In this document: in pieces, positions 1-9,155 of the stretch | Layout: the number at the start of each line of letters is the position of its first letter | How positions within the stretch are numbered: position 1 is the first letter of the stretch | Assembly: GCF_014698795.1 (NCBI RefSeq) | Contig: NZ_JACJTR010000010.1 | Location: 1 to 64,000, forward strand | Source of the DNA: Nostoc sp. FACHB-892 | Lineage (GTDB): Bacteria; Cyanobacteriota; Cyanobacteriia; Cyanobacteriales; Nostocaceae | DNA: 64,000 bases | Reading direction: 5' to 3' | Translations under genes and position numbers: made by a program | Notes under the pieces: model-generated | What the model saw: the letters and a program-made list of their open reading frames with translations, nothing else | The model's database searches: none | What the model was told of the DNA's origin: nothing

Positions 1-254
1 CATGGCCTGTAATCGGAATCTGGTTCACCGCCTTGGGTGTAAGCACAATGGCGTTCAACTTGAACGGTTTCAACTTCAACCAATCAATTATTGATTCAAG
101 CGGTCGCGTGATCAGCACTTGGGCTGACGTAATCAACCGGGCTAACCTGGGTATGGAAGTAATGCACGAGCGTAATGCTCACAACTTCCCCTTAGATTTA
201 GCTGCTGGTGATGTTGCTCCTGTCGCTCTGAGCGCTCCTGCTATCAACGGTTAA
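1..254 (+). CDS. psbA: Photosystem II D1 protein, C-terminal part (5' end outside window)
   Basis: D1 is the reaction-centre subunit that binds the manganese cluster and the QB quinone in thylakoid membranes. The frame enters at base 3 and reads [19 protein letters not shown], the lumenal end of the last helix, followed by the conserved segment [18 protein letters not shown] that supplies C-terminal manganese ligands. The last 16 residues, [16 protein letters not shown], match the extension normally removed by the CtpA protease after Ala344. About 84 of the usual 360 codons are visible. A strong hairpin terminator follows. Which psbA paralogue or D1 isoform this is cannot be told from the C-terminus alone. 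Confidence 0.97.
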   Translation, partial: WPVIGIWFTALGVSTMAFNLNGFNFNQSIIDSSGRVISTWADVINRANLGMEVMHERNAHNFPLDLAAGDVAPVALSAPAING

Positions 255-275
255 TTCTGAAGTTTCGCTCTTATT

Positions 276-312
276 AAAAAGCGCTCTCCCCAAAAGGAGG
301 GCGCTTTTTATT
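276..312 (+). terminator. Rho-independent terminator of psbA
   Basis: The arms AAAAAGCGCTCTCC and GGAGGGCGCTTTTT pair almost perfectly around a CCAAAA loop and end in a T run, 22 bases after the psbA stop codon. The A/T-rich flanks make it potentially bidirectional, so it could also stop transcription of the convergent reductase gene at 350-1030. Confidence 0.9.
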
Positions 313-349
313 ATTAATGATAATAGCGCGTAATTCTGACAGCGCCTTC

Positions 350-1030
350 TTACTTGATCGTGCGGTAGTGTAAAAACAACTGACTTCCAACCTGACGAGT
401 TTCTACGAGTTGGAGATGAGGAGCAGCATTGGGAAGAAAACCCTCTCCCTCAACTGGGCTAGGGGCCTGCTTTCCTCCATAAATGACGGGCCAAATTGTC
501 AACCACCAATCATCAATTCGCCCTGCTTTTACTAAAGCAGCTGTTAAAGAGCCGCCTCCCAAAACAATGACCTTGTGAATACCCCGCTCTGCCATTAAGC
601 TATAGGCCCGATCCCAGTCCAGGTTTGTCTCTCCCAAATCGATTAATTCAGCCAGCTTTTCCAACGTTGTTGCATCAGGATTGCGCTCCACACCAGTCCG
701 TGTCGTAAATATCCATCGCTCAATGTCTTGGCTCAAAAAAGCCAAGTCCAGGGATAGGTCAAGGGAACCTGAGACAACGCAGGTAATGGGCTGGGGAGAC
801 TGACCCCGAACCTTACGTGCTGCCAACAGTTCGGGATTGCGAATTGTATAGGTTATCCCCTCAGCCCGAATCGTCCCTGCTCCTACCAGGATTAAATCGG
901 CAAAAGAGGCTTGATACTCTAGGTGTGCTTGATCAACTGGATCGGAATCACGAGGCGCTTTAGGATCTACGGCGCTAATTTTTCCATCGGCCGTCATCGC
1001 AAGAACCACAGTTGTTTGAATAGCTGACAT
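350..1030 (-). CDS. RibD C-terminal (dihydrofolate-reductase-like) domain reductase
   Basis: The 226-residue protein is a stand-alone RibD C-terminal domain, the NADPH-dependent reductase fold used for the ribosylamino-pyrimidine reduction in riboflavin synthesis. Visible family marks are TVVLAMTADGKIS at residues 7-19, VGAGTIRAEG near residues 49-58, and the nucleotide-binding loop VIVLGGGSLTAALV near residues 155-168. No deaminase domain is attached, so it is not a full-length RibD. It sits tail-to-tail with psbA. The reaction is inferred from the fold; the substrate could be a related pyrimidine or pteridine. Confidence 0.85.
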   Translation of the reverse strand: MSAIQTTVVLAMTADGKISAVDPKAPRDSDPVDQAHLEYQASFADLILVGAGTIRAEGITYTIRNPELLAARKVRGQSPQPITCVVSGSLDLSLDLAFLSQDIERWIFTTRTGVERNPDATTLEKLAELIDLGETNLDWDRAYSLMAERGIHKVIVLGGGSLTAALVKAGRIDDWWLTIWPVIYGGKQAPSPVEGEGFLPNAAPHLQLVETRQVGSQLFLHYRTIK

Positions 1031-1203
1031 GATTACATTCTGACGGTTCTTTATAATTTTACCTTTTTGAATTCTTTGCCATGAATAGTTGTTGTATTGT
1101 GCTTTAATTTACTTTCTAAGCTATGGTTCAAGGTGGTAAGAGAATTGTTGTTGGATCATTGCCTCTACACAAAAGTCTATTTTTTTAGACCTAAGCAACT
1201 GCC

Positions 1204-2577
1204 ATGCTCAGAAACATATCTGCAATCGTACTTGTCTTAATTTTTATTTTGGGGTTTGCATCTCCAGTTCAAGCTGCAACTCCCCGTTCAACTTGGGTGG
1301 AGAATGAAATTTACCAATACAATCATCCCTTTGCTTCTCAATTGCCTCAAGAATTGGCAATAAAAATGCAAAAGATGAAGGCTAGCCCTTTTGCTTTTTA
1401 TCGGGGAACAGATCACATTTTTTATCGTGATATGCAGACTTTGCCAAGTTCAGGATTTGTGAATTCTTCAACCTCAGCCATATGGTTAGAAGGAGATATG
1501 CATCTGCAAAATCTTGGAGCGATGAGAGATAGCAACGACAACAACGTCTTTGACACCACCGATTTTGATGAAGGCTATCTTGGCCCTTACGTTTGGGACT
1601 TACGACGGATGGCAGTGTCCATTTTGTTGGCAGCCAAAGAGAACGATCTTAGCTCAAGTGACGCTCAAGATATTGTCCGTAATTTTTTGGATACTTATCT
1701 AAACAAGATGAGCGACTTTAAGGGAACCAATAATGAACTCTCATACCGTTTGGAATCTAGCAATACGAATGGTGTGGTCAAAGATTTGATTCAAAAAACA
1801 TCAAACAAGAACCGTTCTAGCTTGCTAAGTAAGTACACGCAGTTAAATAACAGTAAAAATCGAGTATTCAAGACGACCTCAAAACTTCAGCCTGTATCCA
1901 GCAGCACCTATTCTGACATTGCTGGGGCTATGAGCAGCTACATTGCCTCAATTCCTAGCAGTAAACGCTACAACAATAGTTATTATGCTCTTAAAGACAT
2001 TCGGCTAAAATTAGGTTCAGGCATTGGTAGTCTTGGTAAGTACCGATATTACTTACTGATTGAGGGGCCAAGTTCAAGAACCGACGACGATCGCATTTTG
2101 GAGATGAAGCAGGAAGGTAATAGCGCAGTTGCTATCGCAGTTCCAGGTCTGCTGCCAACTTCAGTTTACGGGAACCAAGAAGGTGCGAGAGTTGCGATCG
2201 CTACTAAAGCAATGCTCTTCAATACTAACCCCTTGGTTGGCTACACTACCGTTAATGTTATCCCCTTTATGGTGCATGAAAAATCACCCTACCAAGTTGA
2301 CTTTAACTATACATTGCTAACCACTAAGTCAAAATTCATGGATGCGATGGGGTATGCGGGGAAGGTCGTTGCCAAGAACCATGCAATCTCTGATAAAGAC
2401 TATGATGCTGCGATTATTCCCGTAAGCGTTGACAAAGAAGTGACTGATATTGTTAGCGGTAACAAGGCTGTATTCAAAGACGAAATTATTAACTTTGCGA
2501 TGGACTATGCAACTCAAGTTGAGTATGACTACACGAGTTTTGTAAATGCTTATAACCAAGGGGTGATACTCTACTAA
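1204..2577 (+). CDS. Exported DUF2252 family protein
   Basis: The 457-residue protein starts with a clear signal peptide (hydrophobic segment at residues 4-20, then SPVQAATP), so the mature part should be outside the cytoplasm. The DUF2252 signature is present: ASPFAFYRG near residues 61-69, WLEGDMHLQNLG near residues 95-106 and a following TDFDEGYLGPYVWDLRR segment. The GD-H-N and DFD arrangement resembles the catalytic loop and metal-binding motif of aminoglycoside-phosphotransferase-like kinases, although no function is established for the family. It has its own spacer on both sides and looks monocistronic. An export signal on a kinase-like protein is odd because ATP is not expected outside. 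Confidence 0.85.
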   Translation: MLRNISAIVLVLIFILGFASPVQAATPRSTWVENEIYQYNHPFASQLPQELAIKMQKMKASPFAFYRGTDHIFYRDMQTLPSSGFVNSSTSAIWLEGDMHLQNLGAMRDSNDNNVFDTTDFDEGYLGPYVWDLRRMAVSILLAAKENDLSSSDAQDIVRNFLDTYLNKMSDFKGTNNELSYRLESSNTNGVVKDLIQKTSNKNRSSLLSKYTQLNNSKNRVFKTTSKLQPVSSSTYSDIAGAMSSYIASIPSSKRYNNSYYALKDIRLKLGSGIGSLGKYRYYLLIEGPSSRTDDDRILEMKQEGNSAVAIAVPGLLPTSVYGNQEGARVAIATKAMLFNTNPLVGYTTVNVIPFMVHEKSPYQVDFNYTLLTTKSKFMDAMGYAGKVVAKNHAISDKDYDAAIIPVSVDKEVTDIVSGNKAVFKDEIINFAMDYATQVEYDYTSFVNAYNQGVILY

Positions 2578-2726
2578 AACACCGATTCAGGATTCAGAGA
2601 TAACTCAGAATCTGGCTAGATGAATGATACTGTATAGGGCGAGGGCGAACTGGCAACTTGCAGCGCTCCCCCCGAAATGACCGAAAATAATTGAGTGCTA
2701 TTCAAACCTTGAGGAGTGAATTTATA

Positions 2727-3218
2727 ATGTCTCGTCTGCTAACAGCCTTCGCAAAGCGACTCCTGCGGAGTATCACTTTTGTAATCTTGCTAACTTTGAT
2801 TAATACTTTAATACTTCCTGCCGCCACTTGGGCTGCCTCTTCTAGTTTGGGAGTTGATAATGGTCATCTTAGTTCTTGTCCGGCTTCAGACAATTGTGTT
2901 GTGAGTCAAGATGGTGATCCCAAACACGCCATTGACCCAATTCCCTATCATATAGATCGTGATGCAGCACGAAAAACCTTACTAAAAGTTCTCACCGTCG
3001 TTCCACGCACAGAAGTTATAGAACAGACAGATAATTACATCCATGCTCTTTCTAAAAGCCGCATCTTCAAATTTATTGATGATGTTGAGTTTTATTTCCC
3101 TGCCAATGAGCCAGTAATTCATCTGCGATCGGCAGCCCGCTTGGGAGAGTCGGATCTTGGTGTTAATCGCAGGCGTTTGGAGCAAATTCGTCTAGCTCTG
3201 CGTGATCTAAATATTTGA
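2727..3218 (+). CDS. DUF1499 family exported protein
   Basis: A protein of 163 residues from the ATG at 2727; that start is preferred over an upstream in-frame TTG because GAGGAG lies about 10 bases before it. An N-terminal hydrophobic stretch ending in TWAASSS is a likely signal peptide. The DUF1499 pattern is recognisable: SCPASDNCVVSQ with two cysteines, DPIPYHIDRDAARKTLLKVL, a region rich in beta strands with FIDDVEFYFP, and the C-terminal SAARLGESDLGVNRRRLE. The family has no established biochemical role. It is separated from the DUF2252 gene by about 150 bases in the same direction, so cotranscription is possible. Confidence 0.85.
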   Translation: MSRLLTAFAKRLLRSITFVILLTLINTLILPAATWAASSSLGVDNGHLSSCPASDNCVVSQDGDPKHAIDPIPYHIDRDAARKTLLKVLTVVPRTEVIEQTDNYIHALSKSRIFKFIDDVEFYFPANEPVIHLRSAARLGESDLGVNRRRLEQIRLALRDLNI

Positions 3219-3391
3219 TTTTAGCTTGAGCAGCAATATGAACAGCCGGATAAAAATGCTTCGTCCCCTGACAATTGTTTTGATAATACATTACGTCTAG
3301 GTGTGGCGATCGCTTCCTTTCCTCTAAGAAAATTTGCCCCTAAGCGATCGCTATTACTCATACATTAAAACTGGCAGAGGAAGCTCGATTA

Positions 3392-4291
3392 TTACTTCGC
3401 TTTTTGTAATAAGCGAATCTCCTTTCTCAATAATTCTGGAATCTGAGAAGGGCGTTCAGCTACTGGAACCTCCGCTTCTTTTAAAGCAGCTAATTTACTT
3501 TGAGCTGTGCCAAAGTTAGGATCGCGTCCGATAATCGTTGCTAAAGTCCCAGTTTGACGCCAAGTTTTTCCTGGTGGTGCAAGTCTTCCTGCAATGTAGG
3601 CAATTACTGGTTTATCAATCGCCTCAGTAATGTACCGAGCTGCTGCTTCTTCACTACCACCACCAGGTTGACCAACTAAAACGATCGCCTCTGTGGTTTC
3701 ATCTTCATCGAGAATTTGCAACCATTGGAGAAATGAGGAACCGACGATCGCATCGCTACCAATACTGACACTAATGGATTGCCCTAAACCCGCTTTTGTT
3801 AACTCGTAAGCAACTTCGTAGGTGAGGGTGCTACTACGACTAACGATCCCCACTGGACCAGGGGTATAAAATTCGTTAGGCTGAGTACCTAAGAGAATTT
3901 TCCCCGGCACAATGATCCCCGGACTATTTGGCCCGACTACCAAAGTTTCACAGGCTTCGGCTTTGCGGAGTAATTGCACCATATCCAAAGGCGGCACGCC
4001 AGCAGTGATAATAATGATTTGGCGAATATTAGATGCGATCGCTTCTAATGCCGCATCTAGCACGTCGTAAGGATCTACACAGATAATAGTCGTGTCAATT
4101 ACCCCAAATTGTTCTATTACCTCTTCTACTAAATCAAATACTGGCAGTTCATGCATTTCCTCCCCACCACATCCAGGATTGACACCGGCTACCAAGTTCG
4201 TACCATAAGCTTTCATTTGAGCAACATGAGTGCCTGATATGAATTCACAAAAGCCTTGAATTAACACTTTGCTGTCTGGCGTTAGGTTCAT
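3392..4291 (-). CDS. sucD: Succinyl-CoA synthetase alpha-subunit-like protein with altered active site
   Basis: The 299 residues align along their whole length with SucD, the CoA-binding subunit of succinyl-CoA ligase: YGTNLVAGVNPGCGGEE near the N-terminus, GPNSPGIIVPGK mid-protein and AGRLAPPGKTWRQTG near the C-terminus. In active enzymes the last motif reads APKGKRMGHAGA, with a phosphorylated His at E. coli position 246; here residue 246 is Gln (codon CAA at 3556-3554). The partner Glu208 is also Gln, in VGQPGGG. These are read directly from the sequence. The fold and CoA binding are probably kept, but normal phosphohistidine catalysis is unlikely. It lies 267 bases downstream of the beta-like gene on the same strand. 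Confidence 0.85.
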   Translation of the reverse strand: MNLTPDSKVLIQGFCEFISGTHVAQMKAYGTNLVAGVNPGCGGEEMHELPVFDLVEEVIEQFGVIDTTIICVDPYDVLDAALEAIASNIRQIIIITAGVPPLDMVQLLRKAEACETLVVGPNSPGIIVPGKILLGTQPNEFYTPGPVGIVSRSSTLTYEVAYELTKAGLGQSISVSIGSDAIVGSSFLQWLQILDEDETTEAIVLVGQPGGGSEEAAARYITEAIDKPVIAYIAGRLAPPGKTWRQTGTLATIIGRDPNFGTAQSKLAALKEAEVPVAERPSQIPELLRKEIRLLQKAK

Positions 4292-4558
4292 AAAAAATTA
4301 CCGTAAGTTTGACAACCCAGTGGTCTAAGACACTAGGCATAAAAACGACATATTTACATTGCCGTTTCAATTTTTACATTTCAAAAACTAGCCTTGAGGC
4401 TGAGTGTCCCAAAAGTAGGTCAACCCACATCTAGATAGAAATATTAGTTAGTCCCAAAAACTGGTAGTTCCTTATTTTGGGTGTTTAATTCAAAAATTTA
4501 CGCTTTGCGGTAAAAGTTAATAATTTTTGATTTTTTAATTGGAACGAAGTCACAGTTA

Positions 4559-5785
4559 CTACTTCTTTCTAACCATTGGTTTAGAAAGACGAATTGCTGC
4601 CGCTACTGCCTCATCTAAATTTTCTACCACAAGGAGCGCATCGCTGGGGGTCTTTAGTGTTGCTAAATACTTTCTAGCAGCATCAAATTCAGAACCAGCA
4701 AGACGGATAACTAAGGGTGAAAAATTCTGCTCTCGCCGACTTTTATTACCATTAGAATGTACAACCTGTGATTGAAGTTCACTGTTGTCTTGCTGCACAG
4801 TTCTGGCTATAACTTCAACCACTTCCTCAGTTTGAGGAATGTTACCCAGAAGATTAATTAATATTACTTGAATGCTGTTATCAGCCTCTAGGATTTTTAG
4901 ACCTGTCTCTAGGCGATCGCAGAAAGTAGTTGGTGTAGTATCTGTAATAAAAGCATGACGTAGATTCAAACAAACACCTGGATTGCCACCAGCATTAGCG
5001 ACTAAATCCAAAGTTGCCAACACTGAACCAGTACCATTACCTAAAATCCCGATTTTGCCGTGCATTTTCAGACTATCCCAGTTGCCTAACATACCATTGG
5101 CTTCAGTATTGGTATTACGGCTGATAATTTTTGCCGCCATTTCGGCGAGGTCAGGATGACGCTTGATTGCGCGTTGATTGACCCTGACTTTACCATTAAG
5201 AGCCATAACTTGACCAGTAGCACTGACTGCCAAGGGATTTATTTCGACTAAATCTAGGTCTTTTTGCACAAATAACTGGTACATCTTTTGGACAACGCTG
5301 CTTACCGACTGCATAAGCGTCCCCTGCAAACCCATTTTTAAAGCCAATCGTCGGGCATAAAATGGGGAGAATTCCTGTTCCACGACAACATAGTGCATTT
5401 TTTCCCCAGCAGATTCCCAATCGATGTTTGCTTCCTTGCAACCTAAAAGTACTGGTCGGCAAACAGCAGTATCTAAAACCACCGCTAGATAAAATTCCTG
5501 GTTAGCGTCATATTGCGATTCTGCCAGCACAACTTCTGGCAATTCGCCCCATATTGGTAAACTAAAGATATTTTGAGCAGCTGCGATCGCATCAATTGTC
5601 GTTTCCGCAAACCTGACTCCACCTGCTTTTGCCCGTTCCGCTCCATGTACTTGAGATTTCAGTACAATTGGAAAGCGAATTTTTAAACGTTTCAAATCTG
5701 TAGGATGGTCAATTCGTTGGGAAGGCAATACAGGAATGCCTATCTTCCCAAACCATTCTTTAACTTGATACTCTAATAGATCCAT
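4559..5785 (-). CDS. sucC: Succinyl-CoA synthetase beta-subunit-like protein, divergent
   Basis: The 408-residue protein has SucC architecture: an N-terminal ATP-grasp domain (MDLLEYQVKEWFGKIGIPV; VLKSQVHGAERAKAGGVR, keeping the nucleotide-contact Lys and Arg) and a C-terminal ligase/CoA domain. LVEINPLAV keeps the Glu and Asn of the active site, but the metal-binding Asp of LDGK is Asn (LNGK). The normal LDVGGGA and NIFGGI loops, which in active enzymes hold the phosphohistidine loop and CoA, read LNLRHAF and NLLGNI. Together with the changed alpha subunit this points to a non-canonical or inactive ligase pair. The product is also about 20 residues longer than E. coli SucC, with a low-complexity QVVHSNGNKSRREQN insertion near the C-terminus. 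Confidence 0.85.
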   Translation of the reverse strand: MDLLEYQVKEWFGKIGIPVLPSQRIDHPTDLKRLKIRFPIVLKSQVHGAERAKAGGVRFAETTIDAIAAAQNIFSLPIWGELPEVVLAESQYDANQEFYLAVVLDTAVCRPVLLGCKEANIDWESAGEKMHYVVVEQEFSPFYARRLALKMGLQGTLMQSVSSVVQKMYQLFVQKDLDLVEINPLAVSATGQVMALNGKVRVNQRAIKRHPDLAEMAAKIISRNTNTEANGMLGNWDSLKMHGKIGILGNGTGSVLATLDLVANAGGNPGVCLNLRHAFITDTTPTTFCDRLETGLKILEADNSIQVILINLLGNIPQTEEVVEVIARTVQQDNSELQSQVVHSNGNKSRREQNFSPLVIRLAGSEFDAARKYLATLKTPSDALLVVENLDEAVAAAIRLSKPMVRKK

Positions 5786-6454
5786 TGATACACCTTATAT
5801 TTACACTTTCCTAGCCTTTGCTTAGTGCTGTCTTAATATTTTGCAGCACTTTTCTTTCAGAATTAAGCTTTTGGCAGCTATAAAAATTTATTTTTCACGG
5901 TTAATTTTATCTTATTCAGCAAATGAGGCACATTAATTTCGATATCTAATCTGTTGGTGCTAGAGCCACAACACATAATTAATCTCTTCAGTAAGTTTCC
6001 TAGCATAGAAGATAAGTACCATTTCTGTCAAAACCCTCTGACTTAGCATAGTTTCTTTAATTTTTGGATAAATTAGGCACAACTTCTTTGCAACTAGAAT
6101 TTTGCAGCACATGAACTCATGTGTATTTTATTGTCCCCAAATAATCCAGTGAAAATACTCAATAAATCTATTATTCCCATTTTAAAGACTCTATTATTCC
6201 CATTTTTTATTTGTAATTTACATCTGAAGACAGATTATTTAATTTTGCATCTCCTACTGTAAAAATGTAGCAGTGCGAACATAATTGCTTTTTTATTTTT
6301 GGTGAAAAGTCAGAATATGTGTTAGAAAGTTGGTCGTTCAGATTTTCAGGCTGTGATTAGTTAAACTGTGTATTTGCATTCAACAAACTTAAAAAGTTCA
6401 TTTCATCCTCTTAAGGATAATCAAAACAATATAGAAATTGAGCGGGAAAGCTCT
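5786..6454. other. Non-coding spacer between divergent genes
   Basis: An AT-rich 670-base spacer that should hold the promoters of the sucC-like gene (leftward) and of the large membrane protein (rightward). It contains one exact tandem duplication: a 17-base unit beginning TCTATTATTCCC at 6167-6183 and again at 6190-6206. No open frame or RNA gene was recognised. Confidence 0.5.
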
Positions 6455-8218
6455 ATGAAAGTAGCAGTCCAGCAGGAAGATTTACAGCTTTTAGCCAAAA
6501 CTTTGCAGGAACAATTACTTGTAGAAGTCTCATCGGCTGGAGTCTTCGAGGTTAAGTGTGCCGTCAATAAAGACGAGCTAATGATTTTAACGCAACACGA
6601 ATCAGATGTAATAGTTGATGCTCAGATCATCTTTGCAGTAATTGAGGAGGTACTTCAGTCTTTAGCGCCCCACAGAGAGCAGCGAGTGCAATGTTTCCTT
6701 AGAGTTTTTGGTGAACAAGTTCCTTATGGCAAATGTTTCTTAGTTCTGAAACAGAGGGGAGGCTGGGGAAATGAGGAAGCAGGGGAAGCAAGAGGAGCAG
6801 AGGGGCAATACTTTTCTCCCATTTCTTCATCTGCTCTGACCTATTCTCCATCACTTGATAAGGCTGAAGAGGAGGAACTATTTGACCCATTTGCATATGC
6901 GCCGAATTTGCCGACTTCAAAGCCAGCATCTCAAATCAAACTCATCTTATTGGGTGCAGCTTTGGTGGGAATTATAATCTTGGGCGGCGGTGCTTACTTC
7001 TTGGCTCCCCCTTGTGTGATGTCTGAGTGTAAAGAAATACAAAACGCCGAGCAATTAAAAACAAAATCTCCGCAACTGATGCGCCGCGCCAAGTCTGAAA
7101 AAGAATTAGTAGCTCTACAACAGCAACTTGCAGCAGCCAGCGCAGCCCTGAATGTAATTCCTAGTTGGTCGCCCCGTTCTCAGTTATCAGAAGAGCTAAA
7201 AGCAAGTTTGTCTGGACGGTCAGAAAAAATCAACCAGGTGGTCAAGGCTTTGCAGACGGCATCCTTGGCGACACAAAAAACTCAAACTCCTGCATATAGC
7301 CTAGAGGAATTACAAGCTAGGCAACACTTATGGCGACAGGCTATAGCACCACTAGAAATTATAAGTCCTGATAGTGAACTCTATGGGCTAGTACAAGGGA
7401 AATTACTTAATTATCGTGTCCGTTTGCACGCTCTGAATCAGCAAATATTTGCTGAGGAAAAATGGCTGAAGAAATTAACAGCAGCAAAAGCTGTAGCTAA
7501 TGCAGCCGAGAACCGACAAGCTACTGCTAAATCCTTGAATGACTGGCAAAAGGTGCAGTCTACTTGGCTGGTGGCGATTAATGCCTTGAATAGCATTCCC
7601 CGGACTAGCCCTGGATACCAAGAAGCCGAAAAGCTTTTGTCAGATTATAAACCTAAGTTCGTAGCAGCACGCGATCGCGCTACTAAAGAACGATTAGCTA
7701 TTAAAGCCTACCAACAAACCATTAGCACTGCCAAGCAAGCCAAAGTATATGAGCAACAAAACCAATGGCTTGCAGCCGCGACATACTGGGATCAGGCTTT
7801 GCAAACAGCTAAACAGATTTCCCAAGATAGCCTGTACTACACTCAGGCTCAGTCCCTCATTAAACCTTATTCAGTAGCCCTCAAACAAGCACAAGAAAAA
7901 GTACAAGTTGTTAGTAGTTTGCAACAAACCCGTACCGACCTAGATAAAACCTGTATTAATGAAATTCGGATTTGCACATTTAGCATAGACAATGCAGGAA
8001 TCATTGTCCGGTTAACCCCTGAATATGACCAAATCAGGCAAAATAACTTGGCTAATCCTTATTCTGAGAACTCAGGTTCAGATACTACTGTTGATGTTAC
8101 CAATCACTTGCAAATCTTACGAGAAGCCTTAGCTGTAATTGGTGACAATGCTAACTTGTCCCTTTTTCTCTACGATTCTCAAGGTCAAGTAATTTATACA
8201 CGAACTTTAGGCGGGTAA
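6455..8218 (+). CDS. Membrane-anchored protein of unknown function
   Basis: No family was recognised. The start is placed at ATG 6455 (MKVAVQQEDLQLLAKTL), 29 codons inside a longer frame that opens with GTG, giving 587 residues. An N-terminal cytosolic domain of about 110 residues is followed by a low-complexity linker, one transmembrane segment around residues 163-182 (LILLGAALVGIIILGGGAYF), and a long helical region rich in Gln, Ala and Lys. A compact C-terminal domain has two cysteines (TCINEIRICTFS) and ends NLSLFLYDSQGQVIYTRTL. The linker coincides with a G-rich Nostoc dispersed repeat in the DNA (about 6752-6805). The gene stands alone between spacers. Confidence 0.8.
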   Translation: MKVAVQQEDLQLLAKTLQEQLLVEVSSAGVFEVKCAVNKDELMILTQHESDVIVDAQIIFAVIEEVLQSLAPHREQRVQCFLRVFGEQVPYGKCFLVLKQRGGWGNEEAGEARGAEGQYFSPISSSALTYSPSLDKAEEEELFDPFAYAPNLPTSKPASQIKLILLGAALVGIIILGGGAYFLAPPCVMSECKEIQNAEQLKTKSPQLMRRAKSEKELVALQQQLAAASAALNVIPSWSPRSQLSEELKASLSGRSEKINQVVKALQTASLATQKTQTPAYSLEELQARQHLWRQAIAPLEIISPDSELYGLVQGKLLNYRVRLHALNQQIFAEEKWLKKLTAAKAVANAAENRQATAKSLNDWQKVQSTWLVAINALNSIPRTSPGYQEAEKLLSDYKPKFVAARDRATKERLAIKAYQQTISTAKQAKVYEQQNQWLAAATYWDQALQTAKQISQDSLYYTQAQSLIKPYSVALKQAQEKVQVVSSLQQTRTDLDKTCINEIRICTFSIDNAGIIVRLTPEYDQIRQNNLANPYSENSGSDTTVDVTNHLQILREALAVIGDNANLSLFLYDSQGQVIYTRTLGG

Positions 8219-8378
8219 GTAGAAAGGTAAAAAGTTTTAAATCCATACGGGTTTTCATTGATACCGATCATCTGTGAGGGCATAGAACAATTTGCTCAAG
8301 TTGCTTATCTCCTCAAAGTTAATTTTGTACAACTTCAGAAAAAATTGGGATTACGATATCAATTTAGTCTATGAATAT

Positions 8379-9155
8379 TTACCTAACTAACTGTGCTGCG
8401 GAATTGAAAAATTGACGACACAACCCTTTTGTTACTAACAGTGTTGTCAACAAGTTAGCGAAAGCAACCATAAATATAATCAAAATTTCATAAGATACAG
8501 CATCCAAGGGGTGGACACCAGCGAGTAACTGTCCGGTGGTAATTCCTGGTATTGCGACCATACCTATAAGTATCATTTGATTGAGAGTCGGAATCAATCC
8601 GGCTCTGATGGCATCTTTGCGATACTGGCTAACTGCTTGCTGGGGAGTTGCGCCTAAACTCAAATGGGTTTCTATTTCAATATGGCTGGAATTAATAGTA
8701 CTGACAAGACGTTCGCCTGCGATCGCAGCCGCATTGGTAGCATTACCTAGAACTATCCCTGCTAAGGGAATTATATACTGTGGCTCATACCATCTGTCTG
8801 GTTGAACGATCAAAAAGTTGGTATAGAACACTGTCAGGACGGTACTAATTAAAATTGCACCCCACACCAAAGGCAACACATGAGGAATTTTTTGGCTGAT
8901 GCGATTTCGTGCGACAATCGCCGTAATTGTCAGCATGACTGCTAATAACGCCAAAACTGCCCAAGCATTGTCTAAAGCCAAGATGAAATCTAAAATGTAT
9001 CCCAATACAAGTAGTTGTAAGATGGTTCTCCCAGTACCAAGGGCTAAGTTTAACTCTAGCCCTAATTTTTCCCAGGCTGATAAACCAATGGCGATCGCCA
9101 TCAATCCCACAGCAATAACTAAATCTACCAAATCCAGCTTGATCAGCTCCTGCAT
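8379..9155 (-). CDS. FetB-like ABC transporter permease (UPF0014/YbbM)
   Basis: A 258-residue polytopic membrane protein with about seven hydrophobic segments. The UPF0014 marks are GTGRTILQLLVLGYIL near the N-terminus, PLAGIVLGNATNAAAIAGERL mid-protein and MILIGMVAIPGITTGQLLAG in the C-terminal third. E. coli FetB works with the ATPase FetA in iron export, but no ATPase gene lies next to this one. The start is placed at ATG 9155 (MQELIKLDLVDLV), with GGAGA about ten bases upstream, rather than at the in-frame start 14 codons earlier. The transported substrate is inference from the family name only. Confidence 0.85.
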   Translation of the reverse strand: MQELIKLDLVDLVIAVGLMAIAIGLSAWEKLGLELNLALGTGRTILQLLVLGYILDFILALDNAWAVLALLAVMLTITAIVARNRISQKIPHVLPLVWGAILISTVLTVFYTNFLIVQPDRWYEPQYIIPLAGIVLGNATNAAAIAGERLVSTINSSHIEIETHLSLGATPQQAVSQYRKDAIRAGLIPTLNQMILIGMVAIPGITTGQLLAGVHPLDAVSYEILIIFMVAFANLLTTLLVTKGLCRQFFNSAAQLVR

